From Spectribacter hydrogenoxidans (GTDB lineage Bacteria; Pseudomonadota; Gammaproteobacteria; Nevskiales; Salinisphaeraceae): a stretch of DNA of 64,000 bases. Of this stretch, positions 8,511-16,876 are shown piece after piece; the first letter of the stretch is position 1, and each line of letters begins with the position of its first letter. The DNA lies in contig NZ_JAVRIB010000006.1 of the NCBI RefSeq assembly GCF_031846275.1, positions 124,001 through 188,000 of the forward strand, written 5' to 3'. The position numbers and the translations under genes were made by a program. The notes below the pieces were generated by a model, which was given only the letters and a program-made list of their open reading frames with translations, ran no database searches and was not told where the DNA came from.

Positions 8511-9725
8511 ATGTCCAAGCGTGAAGAGTCTCTCCCCCGCGTCAACGAACAGCTGCCCTGGCTGCTGCGGCTGGCGCTGAGTCGCATCGGGCGGCTGCGT
8601 TACGGCCGTGTCGAGGTGCTGCTGCCCAACGGCCAGCGGCGCGAGTTCGAGGGCGAGATGCCCGGTCCCAGCGCCACGCTGCGGCTGTGCGGCCCGCGCG
8701 CGATGGGCCGGGTGCTCACCGGCGGCGAACTGGGTTTTGCCGAAGGCTTCATGAACGGCGACTGGGATACGCCCGATCTGGCGAATCTGATCTACCTGCT
8801 GCATCTCAACGAGGAGTATCTGGTGCCGCAGGTGCCGGGGGTGACGCGGCTGGCTCGCGCCTGGAGCGGTTGGCGACATCGGCGCCGGCGCAATACCCGG
8901 CGCGGTTCGCGGCGCAACATCGCCTATCACTACGATCTGGGTAACGACTTCTACGGCCTCTGGCTTGACGAGACCTGGACCTATTCCAGTGCGGTGTTCG
9001 ACACGCCGGAGGTGGATCTTGCCGGGGCCCAGCGGTACAAGTACCAGCTGTTGCTGGACCGGCTGGAAGTGGGGCCCGGCGACCACATCCTCGAGGTCGG
9101 CTGCGGCTGGGGCGGGTTTGCCCGTTATGCAGCACAGGCCGCGGATGTCCGTGTCACCGGCATCACGTTGTCCACCGAGCAGCTGGCGTTCGCCCGTGAC
9201 CGGGCGGCCGAAGCCGGTCTGGCTGATCGCGTCGACTTTCGTCTGCAGGACTATCGCGACGTGCGGGGGCAGTTCGACGCGGTGGCCTCGATCGAGATGT
9301 ACGAAGCCGTGGGCGAGGACTACTGGCCGTCGTATTTCCGTGCCATACAGCAGGCCCTCAAGCCCGGCGGCCGCGCGGCGATCCAGGGCATCACTATCGA
9401 TCACGCCCAGTTTCCGAGCTACCGCGATGAAGTCGATTTCATCCAGCGCTATATCTTCCCGGGCGGCATGCTCGCCTCGCCGGAAATCTTCGAACGGCAG
9501 GCACGCGAGCAGGGCCTCATGCCATCCGATGCCCGCTTCTATGGCGACCATTACGCGGAAACCCTGCGGCGCTGGCATCAGGGCACCTGGGCGGCCCGGC
9601 AGGCGATTCGCCGGCAGTTCGACGACCGCTTCCTGCGCATGTGGCGTTACTACCTGGCCTACTGCGAGGCGGGTTTCCGTTCCGGTAATATCGATCTGAT
9701 GCAGATCACCCTGCAGCGGACCTGA
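8511..9725 (+). CDS. cfa: Cyclopropane-fatty-acyl-phospholipid synthase family methyltransferase
   Basis: A 404-residue SAM-dependent enzyme acting on unsaturated acyl chains of membrane phospholipids. SAM motif I is ILEVGCGWGGF (residues 193-203). The Cfa-typical YDLGNDFYGLWLDETWTYSS block lies just before it, and EMYEAVGEDYW follows. I chose the ATG at 8511, 4 bp after the DUF1365 stop; in-frame ATGs at 8457 and 8469 would overlap that gene. It may be a canonical cyclopropane synthase or a UfaM-like methylase of a furan-fatty-acid pathway; the cluster context favours the latter but sequence alone does not decide. Confidence 0.88.
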   Translation: MSKREESLPRVNEQLPWLLRLALSRIGRLRYGRVEVLLPNGQRREFEGEMPGPSATLRLCGPRAMGRVLTGGELGFAEGFMNGDWDTPDLANLIYLLHLNEEYLVPQVPGVTRLARAWSGWRHRRRRNTRRGSRRNIAYHYDLGNDFYGLWLDETWTYSSAVFDTPEVDLAGAQRYKYQLLLDRLEVGPGDHILEVGCGWGGFARYAAQAADVRVTGITLSTEQLAFARDRAAEAGLADRVDFRLQDYRDVRGQFDAVASIEMYEAVGEDYWPSYFRAIQQALKPGGRAAIQGITIDHAQFPSYRDEVDFIQRYIFPGGMLASPEIFERQAREQGLMPSDARFYGDHYAETLRRWHQGTWAARQAIRRQFDDRFLRMWRYYLAYCEAGFRSGNIDLMQITLQRT

Positions 9726-9732
9726 CCCGCCC

Positions 9733-11052
9733 GTGCACTCGCCCCGGACGCTTCGGGAGCTGCTCGGTTACGGCGTCCTCGGCCTGCCTCTGGCGGCGCT
9801 GGGGCTGCCCCTGGTGGTGTACCTGCCGGCCTACTACGCCACACTGCCGGCTCTGAGCACCGGTCTGGTGGGCACGCTGCTGATTGTCGCCCGCTTCTTC
9901 GACGTGGTGTCAGATCCGGCCATCGGCTGGGCGTCGGATCGCTTTCCCACGCGCTTCGGCCGGCGCCGGCCCTGGATCGCTGCCGGTGTGCCCCTGCTGA
10001 TGGTGGCCGCCTGGTATCTGTTCGTGCCGCCGGATACGGCCGGCTGGGTCTATCTGCTGATCTGGAGCGTGCTGGCGTACCTGGGCTGGACGCTGATCTA
10101 TCTGCCCTACACCACGCTTGGGGCGGAGCTTTCCGATGACTATGACGAGCGTTCCCGCGTCACCGCGTTTCGCGAGGGCTTCTTCGCGCTAGGCACGCTG
10201 GTAGCGATTGCACTGCCCGCACTGATCGCCGGCGGCCAGGGCGGCGATGCCGCCGGGCTGGCGGCGGTGGCCGTGTTCCTGCTGGTAGGACTGCCGCTGG
10301 CGGCCGGGGCCTTCCTGTTGCTGGTGCCGGAGCCGGTCCATATCCGCCGACAGCCACCTGACTGGGCGCGCGGATTGCGCCTGCTGGCAGGCAACGCGCC
10401 ATTCCGGCGGCTGCTGATCGCGTATCTCCTCAACGGCGCGGCCAACGGTCTGCCGGCCGCGCTGTTCATGTTCTTCGTGCTGCATGTGCTGGGTGGCGAT
10501 CAGACCGTGGCCGGCGCCTTTCTGGCGGTCTATTTCCTGTCCGCCATCGCCGGGCTGCCGGTATGGCTGTGGCTGGGGCGCGGCTGGAGCAAGCATCGGC
10601 TGTGGTGTACCTCGATGCTGTTCGTCTCGGCGGTGTTCGCCTTCGTGCCACTGCTGGGAGAGGGGGATTACCTCGGCTACGCGCTGATCTGCATTCTGGG
10701 CGGCAGCGTGCTCGGCATCGACCAGGCCATTCCGGCGTCGATCCAGGCCGATGTCATCGACGAGGACACGGCGGGTGGCGGTGACGGCCGGGCCGGTCTG
10801 TATTTCGGGCTCTGGGGCATGGCTACCAAGCTGGCATTCGCCCTGTCGCTGGTGGCGTTTCCGATTCTCGAATGGTCGGGCTTTGACGCATCGGCTGAGG
10901 CTAACAGCGAGTACGCCCTTACCGTGCTGGCGCTGCTCTACGGGGTGCTTCCCGTTGCGGTCAAGGTAGGCGTGGTGCTGCTGATGTGGCGTTTCCCGCT
11001 GGGGCGGGAGCGGCATGCGCAGCTGCAGGCGAGCATCGGATCGCCGTCATAA
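9733..11052 (+). CDS. MFS transporter, glycoside-pentoside-hexuronide:cation symporter type
   Basis: A 439-residue membrane protein with about 12 hydrophobic segments and the MelB-like MFS_2 pattern: RFFDVVSDPAIGWASDRFPT near residues 55-75, then RFGRRRPWIAAGVPLL. It starts at a GTG 7 bp after cfa, so it is the last gene of the four-gene cluster. Substrate is unknown. GPH-type symporters also occur in the RpoE-ChrR regulon clusters I recall from Rhodobacter, so a role tied to lipid metabolism rather than sugar uptake is possible. Confidence 0.85.
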   Translation: MHSPRTLRELLGYGVLGLPLAALGLPLVVYLPAYYATLPALSTGLVGTLLIVARFFDVVSDPAIGWASDRFPTRFGRRRPWIAAGVPLLMVAAWYLFVPPDTAGWVYLLIWSVLAYLGWTLIYLPYTTLGAELSDDYDERSRVTAFREGFFALGTLVAIALPALIAGGQGGDAAGLAAVAVFLLVGLPLAAGAFLLLVPEPVHIRRQPPDWARGLRLLAGNAPFRRLLIAYLLNGAANGLPAALFMFFVLHVLGGDQTVAGAFLAVYFLSAIAGLPVWLWLGRGWSKHRLWCTSMLFVSAVFAFVPLLGEGDYLGYALICILGGSVLGIDQAIPASIQADVIDEDTAGGGDGRAGLYFGLWGMATKLAFALSLVAFPILEWSGFDASAEANSEYALTVLALLYGVLPVAVKVGVVLLMWRFPLGRERHAQLQASIGSPS

Positions 11053-11146
11053 ATTGGTAACCGTTTCGTCGCAAAAGAAACACTGTGCCGACATGTCCCG
11101 GTGACACGCTCCTCGGCTGGAAGCATTCACCTAGGGAGATATGTCG

Positions 11147-13345
11147 ATGTCACTGTTTCGAATTGCGGGGATCGCGCCCCTGCTGGTTTTCCTGTTGGCT
11201 GCCGGTTGCGGTGGCGACAATAACGGTTCGGCCGGCGGCAACGGTGCACCGTCCGTGTCAGCCAATGCCGTTGCGGTTGCACCCGGACCGGAATGCCCGG
11301 CCGGCGGCGTCGAGGTGGAAACCGGCATCGACGAGAATCTGAACGGCCTGCTCGATGACGAGGAAGTCGACGAGTCGGCCGTGCTTTGCAGCGGCGAGGC
11401 CGGAGCCGACGGCCTGTCCTTGGCCGTTCTGGTGGACAATCAGGTCGGCGACGCCTGTAACGCTGCCGGCGTGCGGGTGCGTGTGGGGCAGGACGACAAC
11501 GGCAACGGCACGCTCGATGCCCCGGCCGAGGTGGACGATACGGCGATCGCCTGTGGTGCGGGTACGACGGGTCTGCGTCTGGCGCAGATCGGTCGTTATG
11601 AATCAGGTATTTTCGACGAAAGTGCAGCGGAAATCGTGGCTCACGATCCGGATTCTCAGCAGCTGTTCGTGGTCAATGCGAATGATGCGGCGCTGGATGT
11701 CCTGGATATTGCCGATCCGACCACACCGGTGCTGGCCGCCACCATCTCCGCGGGCGACAACTGGGTGGACGCCGGTGGCATCAACAGCGTTGCGGTGGCC
11801 GATGGTCTGGTGGCGGCTGCGGTGGAGAACGACGACGGCACCGCCAATGGTCGCGTGCAGTTCTACGATGCGGGCTCACTGGCCTTTCTGGGCCAGGTCG
11901 AGGTCGGCAACCTGCCGGACCTGGTGACCTTTGCCGGCGCCGATACGGCGCTGGTGGCCAACGAGGGCGAGCCCTGCAGCGACTATAGCTGTGACCCGGA
12001 AGGCTCGGTCAGCGTCATCGACGCCAGCGACCCGAGCAATCCTACGGCCATGACTGCCAGCTTCGCCGACTTCAATGCCGGCGGGCCCCGGGCCGCCGAA
12101 GTGCCGCCGGAACTTCGCCTGTTTGGCAACTTCGGGCGAACGGCGCTCACGGTCACCGATACCGATCCGGCCACTTTGACGGTCAACGACGCCAGCGGTC
12201 TGGCGGCGAACGATTTCTTCACCCTGGCCAGCAGCGAGGGCGATCCCATTCTCTACCGGGTGGCCTCGGTCAACGGCAACGTGATCACGCTGACCGACGA
12301 GTTCGACGGGGATTCCGAAGTCGGCGATCCCGCCACCGTCCTGACCGCGTACCTACATGATGGCCAGTCCAGCGTGGCACAGGACCTGGAGCCCGAGTAC
12401 ATTGCGGTTTCACCGGACGGGAACAAGGCCTGGGTGACCCTGCAGGAGAACAACGCGGTGGCCCAGATCGATATTGCCACGGCCTCGGTCGATGCCCTGA
12501 TCGCGCTGGGTTTCAAGGACCACAGCATCCCCGGCAACGAGCTGGATGCCGGCAACAACGACGATCGCGTCAACATCCGCAGCTGGCCCCTGATGGGCAT
12601 GTACATGCCCGATGCTATCGCTTCCTTCGAAGTGGGCGGGCAGACCTACTACGTCACCGCCAACGAGGGTGATGCCCGGGAATATGACGCCCTCGTCGAG
12701 GAAGTGAAGGTCGAGGACGTGGGCATCGACCCGGATATCTTCGCGGACGCAGCCTTCCTGGAAGACGACGTCAATGTGGGTGACATCAATACCAGCATCG
12801 CTCAGATCGGTGACGTTGATACCGATGGCGACGGCCTGCTGGACGATATCCGCGTGTTCGGCGCCCGCAGCTTCAGCATTTGGGCTGCCGACGGCACCCG
12901 CGTGTTCGATAGCGGCAGCGATTTCGCGGTGGAAACCGCCAACCGCTACGGGCTGGATTTCAACAACGACAACGCCGAATCCGACGGCGACGGTCGCAGC
13001 GACAACAAGGGCAGCGAGCCGGAAGCGGTCACCGTGGCCGAGTTCAATGGCCGTCAGTACGCGTTCATCGGCCTAGAGCGCATAGGCGGGATCATGGTCT
13101 ACGACGTGACCAATCCGGCCTCACCGACGTTCGTGCACTACGACAACAACCGGAACTTCGCCATCGATATCGAGGATGAAATCGATGATGGTGGTCTGGC
13201 GGCCGGCGCCGCCGGTGATCTCGGTCCCGAGAGCATCGTGTTCATCCCCGCCGCCGACAGTCCCCTGGGCGACGGTGTGCCGCTGCTGGCGGTGGGCAAC
13301 GAGGTTAGCGGCACCACCACGATTTACCGGGTGATCGGCAACTAG
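11147..13345 (+). CDS. Choice-of-anchor I family lipoprotein (surface beta-propeller/phosphatase-like)
   Basis: A 732-residue lipoprotein with lipobox LLAAGC near residue 20. After a short Gly/Asn-rich linker come two Cys-bounded acidic repeats (residues about 45-140) of the type G-x-D-x-N-x-N-G-x-L-D, resembling DUF7151 calcium-binding-like repeats. The remainder is a long propeller-like region with LFVVNANDAALDVLDIADP and YIAVSPDGNKAWVTLQENN blocks, as in the choice-of-anchor I family. The ATG at 11147 fits better than 11141, because GGGAG then sits 8 bp upstream. It probably faces the outside of the outer membrane; substrate unknown. A strong terminator follows. Confidence 0.8.
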   Translation: MSLFRIAGIAPLLVFLLAAGCGGDNNGSAGGNGAPSVSANAVAVAPGPECPAGGVEVETGIDENLNGLLDDEEVDESAVLCSGEAGADGLSLAVLVDNQVGDACNAAGVRVRVGQDDNGNGTLDAPAEVDDTAIACGAGTTGLRLAQIGRYESGIFDESAAEIVAHDPDSQQLFVVNANDAALDVLDIADPTTPVLAATISAGDNWVDAGGINSVAVADGLVAAAVENDDGTANGRVQFYDAGSLAFLGQVEVGNLPDLVTFAGADTALVANEGEPCSDYSCDPEGSVSVIDASDPSNPTAMTASFADFNAGGPRAAEVPPELRLFGNFGRTALTVTDTDPATLTVNDASGLAANDFFTLASSEGDPILYRVASVNGNVITLTDEFDGDSEVGDPATVLTAYLHDGQSSVAQDLEPEYIAVSPDGNKAWVTLQENNAVAQIDIATASVDALIALGFKDHSIPGNELDAGNNDDRVNIRSWPLMGMYMPDAIASFEVGGQTYYVTANEGDAREYDALVEEVKVEDVGIDPDIFADAAFLEDDVNVGDINTSIAQIGDVDTDGDGLLDDIRVFGARSFSIWAADGTRVFDSGSDFAVETANRYGLDFNNDNAESDGDGRSDNKGSEPEAVTVAEFNGRQYAFIGLERIGGIMVYDVTNPASPTFVHYDNNRNFAIDIEDEIDDGGLAAGAAGDLGPESIVFIPAADSPLGDGVPLLAVGNEVSGTTTIYRVIGN

Positions 13346-13368
13346 CGGATCATGCCGTCGTGACTTGA

Positions 13369-13398
13369 CCCCGGCAGCTTCGGCTGCCGGGGTTTTTT
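13369..13398 (+). terminator. Rho-independent terminator with UUCG tetraloop
   Basis: A perfect 10-bp stem CCCCGGCAGC / GCTGCCGGGG closes a TTCG loop and is followed by six T residues. It ends the lipoprotein gene, and its T tract touches the stop codon of the convergent SCO gene. Confidence 0.95.
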
Positions 13399-13997
13399 CA
13401 TGGTGCCGATGCCAGCATCCGGCTCAGATCCGCCGCCATCTGGTCGGCGGTAACGTCCTGATTGAACAGCAGCCTTGCCCGCCCCTGCCGGTCGAAGGCG
13501 AAAACGGCGCTGCTGTGGGAGACGAGGTAGAAGCCGTCCTCGTCGGGTTCGCCGTAGCCGTAGGTCACGCGGAATCGCTTGTGCAGCGCCTTGAGCTGTT
13601 TCTGGCTCCCGGTTAGACCGATCACCTGATCGCCGAAGCCACTGGTGTAGTCCCGCAGTCGCGCAGGATCGTCGCGATCGGGATCGACGCTAACGAACAG
13701 CACTCGCACCTCGTCGCGTTGCGCCGCCGGCAACTGCTGCAGAGCGGCCTGGATGCGGGCGAGGGTGATGGGGCAGATATCGGGGCAGTAGGTATAGCCG
13801 AAGAACATCAATCGCGGGTGATCGGCCTGGGCGGCCTCGGTCACCACCTCGCCCGATTCGTTAGTAAGTTCGTAGGCCACATCCGGCATGACCCCGGCGA
13901 TGTCATGGCCGTTCCATTCGGGTTCACCGCCGCTGCAGGCGGCCAGCAGGCTCGCTCCCAACGACAGCGCAATCAGGTGTCGGCGTGGCATGGGCAT
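13398..13997 (-). CDS. SCO1/SenC family copper chaperone lipoprotein
   Basis: A 199-residue protein with lipobox LLAAC (Cys21), so it is probably membrane-anchored in the periplasm. The thioredoxin-like fold carries the copper/redox motif CPDIC (Cys71, Cys75) and a downstream His in VSHSSAVF. SCO proteins deliver copper to the CuA site of cytochrome c oxidase. The start overlaps the ctaG stop as TGATG, so the two genes are coupled and form an oxidase-assembly pair. No oxidase subunit genes are in the window. Confidence 0.92.
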   Translation of the reverse strand: MPMPRRHLIALSLGASLLAACSGGEPEWNGHDIAGVMPDVAYELTNESGEVVTEAAQADHPRLMFFGYTYCPDICPITLARIQAALQQLPAAQRDEVRVLFVSVDPDRDDPARLRDYTSGFGDQVIGLTGSQKQLKALHKRFRVTYGYGEPDEDGFYLVSHSSAVFAFDRQGRARLLFNQDVTADQMAADLSRMLASAP

Positions 13998-14848
13998 CAA
14001 CTCGTCGCGGATAGAGGGGCGGCGCCGGACGCGGTCTGCCGGCGCTCGTGGTTGAACAGGAACCGGATCAGGATCAGAGTCGAAATCACGCTCATCATCG
14101 CTGCGGGTATCCAGGTGACCAGGCCGCCCAGTTGCTGGTCCAGCAGCGGTGACACCGGCCAGGCGCGGCCGCATACGGCGTAGACATCGAATATGACGTC
14201 GGGGTTCAAATAGATCCAGGCGCCCAGCGCAATCTGCGGCACCATCACCGCCCAAAGCACTAGTACCCGCAGGCCGATGCTGCGGGTCACCGGGGTGGCG
14301 CCAGGCGGCCGCGGATCGAGCATGAACCACCAGAACAGCAGTCCGTCCACCGCCATGCTCAGGTTCATCAGCCAGTACAGCCGGGCACTGAGCATAGCGT
14401 CGAAATGGATCGACGGCGTCAGCCAGTAGAAGATCAGGCCTACGAACAGGAAGCCCGCGATGAACGGCTGCTGCAGGATGCGGTAGAGCAACCGAATGGG
14501 TGGGCTTGCCACGATCAGCGCGCCCAGCCGCCTCAGCCAGCCCGGCGCCCCGGCCGCCAGCACTGCGGAAGGCATCGACAACGCGATCAGGAACGGGCCC
14601 AGGTGATGCAGGATCAGGTGCTGGATGCGATGGATGAAGAACATGTACTGGGCGTAGTAATCCACCCCGGTCTGCATCACCACGTACATGCTGCTCAGCC
14701 CGATGCCGAAGGCCAAGGCGGCCGGCGCATCCCGCCATCGCCGCCGACGGACCAGGCCGCGCGCATAGCACCAGGCGGTCAGCGCGAACAGCGCAATCAG
14801 CCACCACTGGGTTTCCCAGGGTAGCAGCAGAAAGGCCCAGTCGGTCAT
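13997..14848 (-). CDS. ctaG: CtaG-type (caa3) cytochrome c oxidase assembly membrane protein
   Basis: A 283-residue protein with about seven hydrophobic segments. The conserved elements are a QYMFFIHRIQHLILHHLGPF block and a second one with SIHFDAMLSARLYWLMNLSM. This is the caa3_CtaG family (COG3336), unrelated to the Cox11 type. It works in copper insertion into the oxidase together with SCO, with which it shares a TGATG junction. The SDR operon upstream on the same strand is 18 bp away, so all could be one transcript. Confidence 0.9.
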   Translation of the reverse strand: MTDWAFLLLPWETQWWLIALFALTAWCYARGLVRRRRWRDAPAALAFGIGLSSMYVVMQTGVDYYAQYMFFIHRIQHLILHHLGPFLIALSMPSAVLAAGAPGWLRRLGALIVASPPIRLLYRILQQPFIAGFLFVGLIFYWLTPSIHFDAMLSARLYWLMNLSMAVDGLLFWWFMLDPRPPGATPVTRSIGLRVLVLWAVMVPQIALGAWIYLNPDVIFDVYAVCGRAWPVSPLLDQQLGGLVTWIPAAMMSVISTLILIRFLFNHERRQTASGAAPLSATS

Positions 14849-14866
14849 TGCGTTATTGGTTGCGGG

Positions 14867-15556
14867 TTACCAGTCGACAGGTTTCTGATAGCGAAGCAGC
14901 GCGCCGTTTGGGCCGTCCGCCGGCAGGAGAACGGCATGCGCCAGGTCAGCGGCGGCCTCTGCCGCGGTGCGCGGCGCGGTCGGTCCGCCCATATCGGTGG
15001 CGACCCAGCCTGGATCGACGGCGTTGATTTTAACCTCCCCGCGGGTTTCGTGCGCGGCGATGCGGGTCAGCGCGTTGACCGCGTTCTTGGCCACCCGGTA
15101 GGCGGTCATGCCGGGCCCCGGCGGCATTCCACCGTATCCGGAAGTGAGATTGACGATCCGCCCGAATCCCCGTTCGTTCATGCCCGGCAGCAGACCGTGC
15201 ACCAGCCGCCAGGCGCCGAGGAAATGCACCTCGAAGGCGCGGCGGATGGCGGCCTCGTCGACCTCGAAAAAGCCCGCGCTCAAGTCATCGAATATCCCGG
15301 CGTTGTTTACCAGCGCGTCGACGCCTGCCGGATCGGCTACGATCTCGTCCAGCAGGCGCTGGCAGGCCGCCGCGTCGGTCACGTCGAGTGCCCGGCCGGT
15401 CACGCTCGTGCCGGTGTCGGTCTGCAACCGCCGCGCTTCGGCGGCGATACGGGATGCATCGCGGCCGGTCAGCAGAATCTCGTGGCCGGCGCCGGCCAGC
15501 AGACGGGCGGTGGCCAGCCCGATACCACGGTTGGCGCCGGTCAACAGGATTTTCAT
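14867..15556 (-). CDS. Short-chain dehydrogenase/reductase
   Basis: A 229-residue classical SDR. The cofactor motif TGANRGIG is at residues 6-13, NNAG appears mid-protein (VDALVNNAGIF), and the catalytic Ser (VNLTSGYGG) and YxxxK (TAYRVAKNA) are present. The start overlaps the thioesterase stop (ATGA). It is the last gene of a five-gene overlapping operon that begins with plsC. Substrate is unknown; an NADP-dependent carbonyl reductase is the safest description. Confidence 0.9.
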   Translation of the reverse strand: MKILLTGANRGIGLATARLLAGAGHEILLTGRDASRIAAEARRLQTDTGTSVTGRALDVTDAAACQRLLDEIVADPAGVDALVNNAGIFDDLSAGFFEVDEAAIRRAFEVHFLGAWRLVHGLLPGMNERGFGRIVNLTSGYGGMPPGPGMTAYRVAKNAVNALTRIAAHETRGEVKINAVDPGWVATDMGGPTAPRTAAEAAADLAHAVLLPADGPNGALLRYQKPVDW

Positions 15557-15990
15557 GGTAGTGGCCGGGCGGCAAATCGCGCCTGCAGTGCGAACGCCCG
15601 TCGGTTACCCGCCTCGATGGAAACCGTGAGGTCGAGTTCGGCCTGCCCCCGGTCGGCGAAGTCCGCCGCGAATCGACCCTCGTCGCGACAGCGGGCCGTG
15701 GCCAGCAGGTCCTGTCTGACCGGGCGCCGATAGTCGGCGTCGGCGTGCTGGACCACCACCATGCCCCGACCGTCGAGTTTCATGCTGGCCAGACCCCAGC
15801 CGGCCACCAGCGCCACCGTATACAGGCTGCCGCCGAAGGCGGTGCCATAGTGATTGGCATTGGCCCCCAGCGGGGCGGTGACGGTCAGCATGTCGTCACC
15901 GGCATCAGCCAGCGTGATCTGCATGGCCGCCGCCAGCGGAATATGCTGGTCGAGCAGTACCTGCAATGCCTTGCGTTGCTCGTCGGTCAT
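15553..15990 (-). CDS. Hotdog-fold thioesterase, YiiD C-terminal type
   Basis: A 145-residue protein with the thioesterase-like block NHYGTAFGGSLYTVALVAGWG and a later VVQHADADYRRPV stretch, as in the YiiD_C/DUF4442 hotdog family. Its likely activity is hydrolysis of an acyl-CoA or related thioester; the substrate is unknown. It overlaps its neighbours by 4 bp on both sides (ATGA junctions). Co-transcription with an acyltransferase and an SDR suggests lipid or acyl-CoA metabolism. Confidence 0.82.
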   Translation of the reverse strand: MTDEQRKALQVLLDQHIPLAAAMQITLADAGDDMLTVTAPLGANANHYGTAFGGSLYTVALVAGWGLASMKLDGRGMVVVQHADADYRRPVRQDLLATARCRDEGRFAADFADRGQAELDLTVSIEAGNRRAFALQARFAARPLP

Positions 15991-16736
15991 GGGTCGACGA
16001 CCGTGATCGGGTCGCCCACGGTCAGGCCCAGCTGATCCGCGGCGCTGCCCTGATTGACCGCGACTTCCGCCAGGCCCAGCGAATTGACGTACCAGAAGGC
16101 CTCGCCCGGGGCGACCGCGCCGAAGGTCTCGGCCCGCGGTAGGCGACGGTCCGCTGTGATCAGCTGGGTCTCCGCCGGCCAGGTCCGTGACCGCAGACCG
16201 GTCATTGCGTTGCCGTAGGCGTCAATGTAGATCACGGCCGCCCGATCCGCGTCCGCCACGGCTGCCGCCGCGCGCGGCGCCAGGCGTTGCGCCGGATCAC
16301 CGCCGCCGGCGAGGTGGCCGGCCACCGGCGCGAACAGGTCGCGGCCGTGAAAGCTAGTGGACAACCGATCCGGCCGCCAGGTGATGTCGTACCAGCTGGC
16401 CTGTTCGGCACGCGCGGCGACCACGTCGAACAGGCCGTTGTCGGGGCCGACGTACCAGCGATCATCCGCCTGCAGGGCGACGGGGGCACGGTGGGTGCCC
16501 ACGCCCGGGTCCACCACCCCGAGCAGCACGCTGGCCCGCGGCAGGTCGGGGGTGAGTGCGGCCAGCAGGTGGGCGGAGGCCGTCGGGTCGAAGGCCGGGG
16601 CGTCGTTCAACAGATCGACCACCGGGCAGTCAGGGGCGCAGCCGGCGAGCACCAGACGCATCTGGCCCAGGTAGGGGCCGTGCGGGCCGAAGTCGGTGAA
16701 CAGGGCAATCAACGGGAGTCTTCGTCCCGGTCCCAT
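15987..16736 (-). CDS. SAM hydroxide adenosyltransferase (DUF62 / chlorinase-fluorinase fold)
   Basis: About 249 residues with the family N-terminal signature ALFTDFGPHGPYLGQM and the VDPGVGTHRAPVAL block near residue 75. Family members hydrolyse S-adenosylmethionine to adenosine and methionine; halogenases are rare exceptions. The start is uncertain. The ATG at 16736 overlaps the preceding 55-aa gene by 28 bp, whereas a TTG at 16712, overlapping that gene's TGA, would give a product starting with I-A-L-F-T-D-F-G as family members usually do. The 3' end overlaps the thioesterase start. Confidence 0.87.
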   Translation of the reverse strand: MGPGRRLPLIALFTDFGPHGPYLGQMRLVLAGCAPDCPVVDLLNDAPAFDPTASAHLLAALTPDLPRASVLLGVVDPGVGTHRAPVALQADDRWYVGPDNGLFDVVAARAEQASWYDITWRPDRLSTSFHGRDLFAPVAGHLAGGGDPAQRLAPRAAAAVADADRAAVIYIDAYGNAMTGLRSRTWPAETQLITADRRLPRAETFGAVAPGEAFWYVNSLGLAEVAVNQGSAADQLGLTVGDPITVVDP

Positions 16737-16876
16737 TCGTCCTGGCTCAGATCGCGCAGCTTGCTGCGGTCGACGTGTTCGAGTTCCTCGCGGGTACGCC
16801 GGATGTGGGCTCGCACGAAGTGGGCGATCCCCAGCCCGATCAGGACCAGCAGCAGGGTCAGCAGCAGCATGCGCAT
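16709..16876 (-). CDS. Small membrane protein (55 aa), function unknown
   Basis: A short gene easily missed. It encodes a 55-residue protein starting MRMLLLTLLLVLIGLGIAHF, with one membrane helix (about 3-20), a basic stop-transfer stretch (R-A-H-I-R-R-T-R) and an acidic tail ending D-R-D-E-D-S-R. The ATG overlaps the plsC stop as TGATG, and its own TGA overlaps a possible TTG start of the SAM hydrolase. This architecture and the one-helix/acidic-tail design make it a real operon member. Function unknown. Confidence 0.75.
   Translation of the reverse strand: MRMLLLTLLLVLIGLGIAHFVRAHIRRTREELEHVDRSKLRDLSQDEWDRDEDSR

Noticed and set aside
15987..16736. True fluorinase or chlorinase
   Set aside because: The fold family is clear, but most members are SAM hydrolases and there is no halometabolite gene context.
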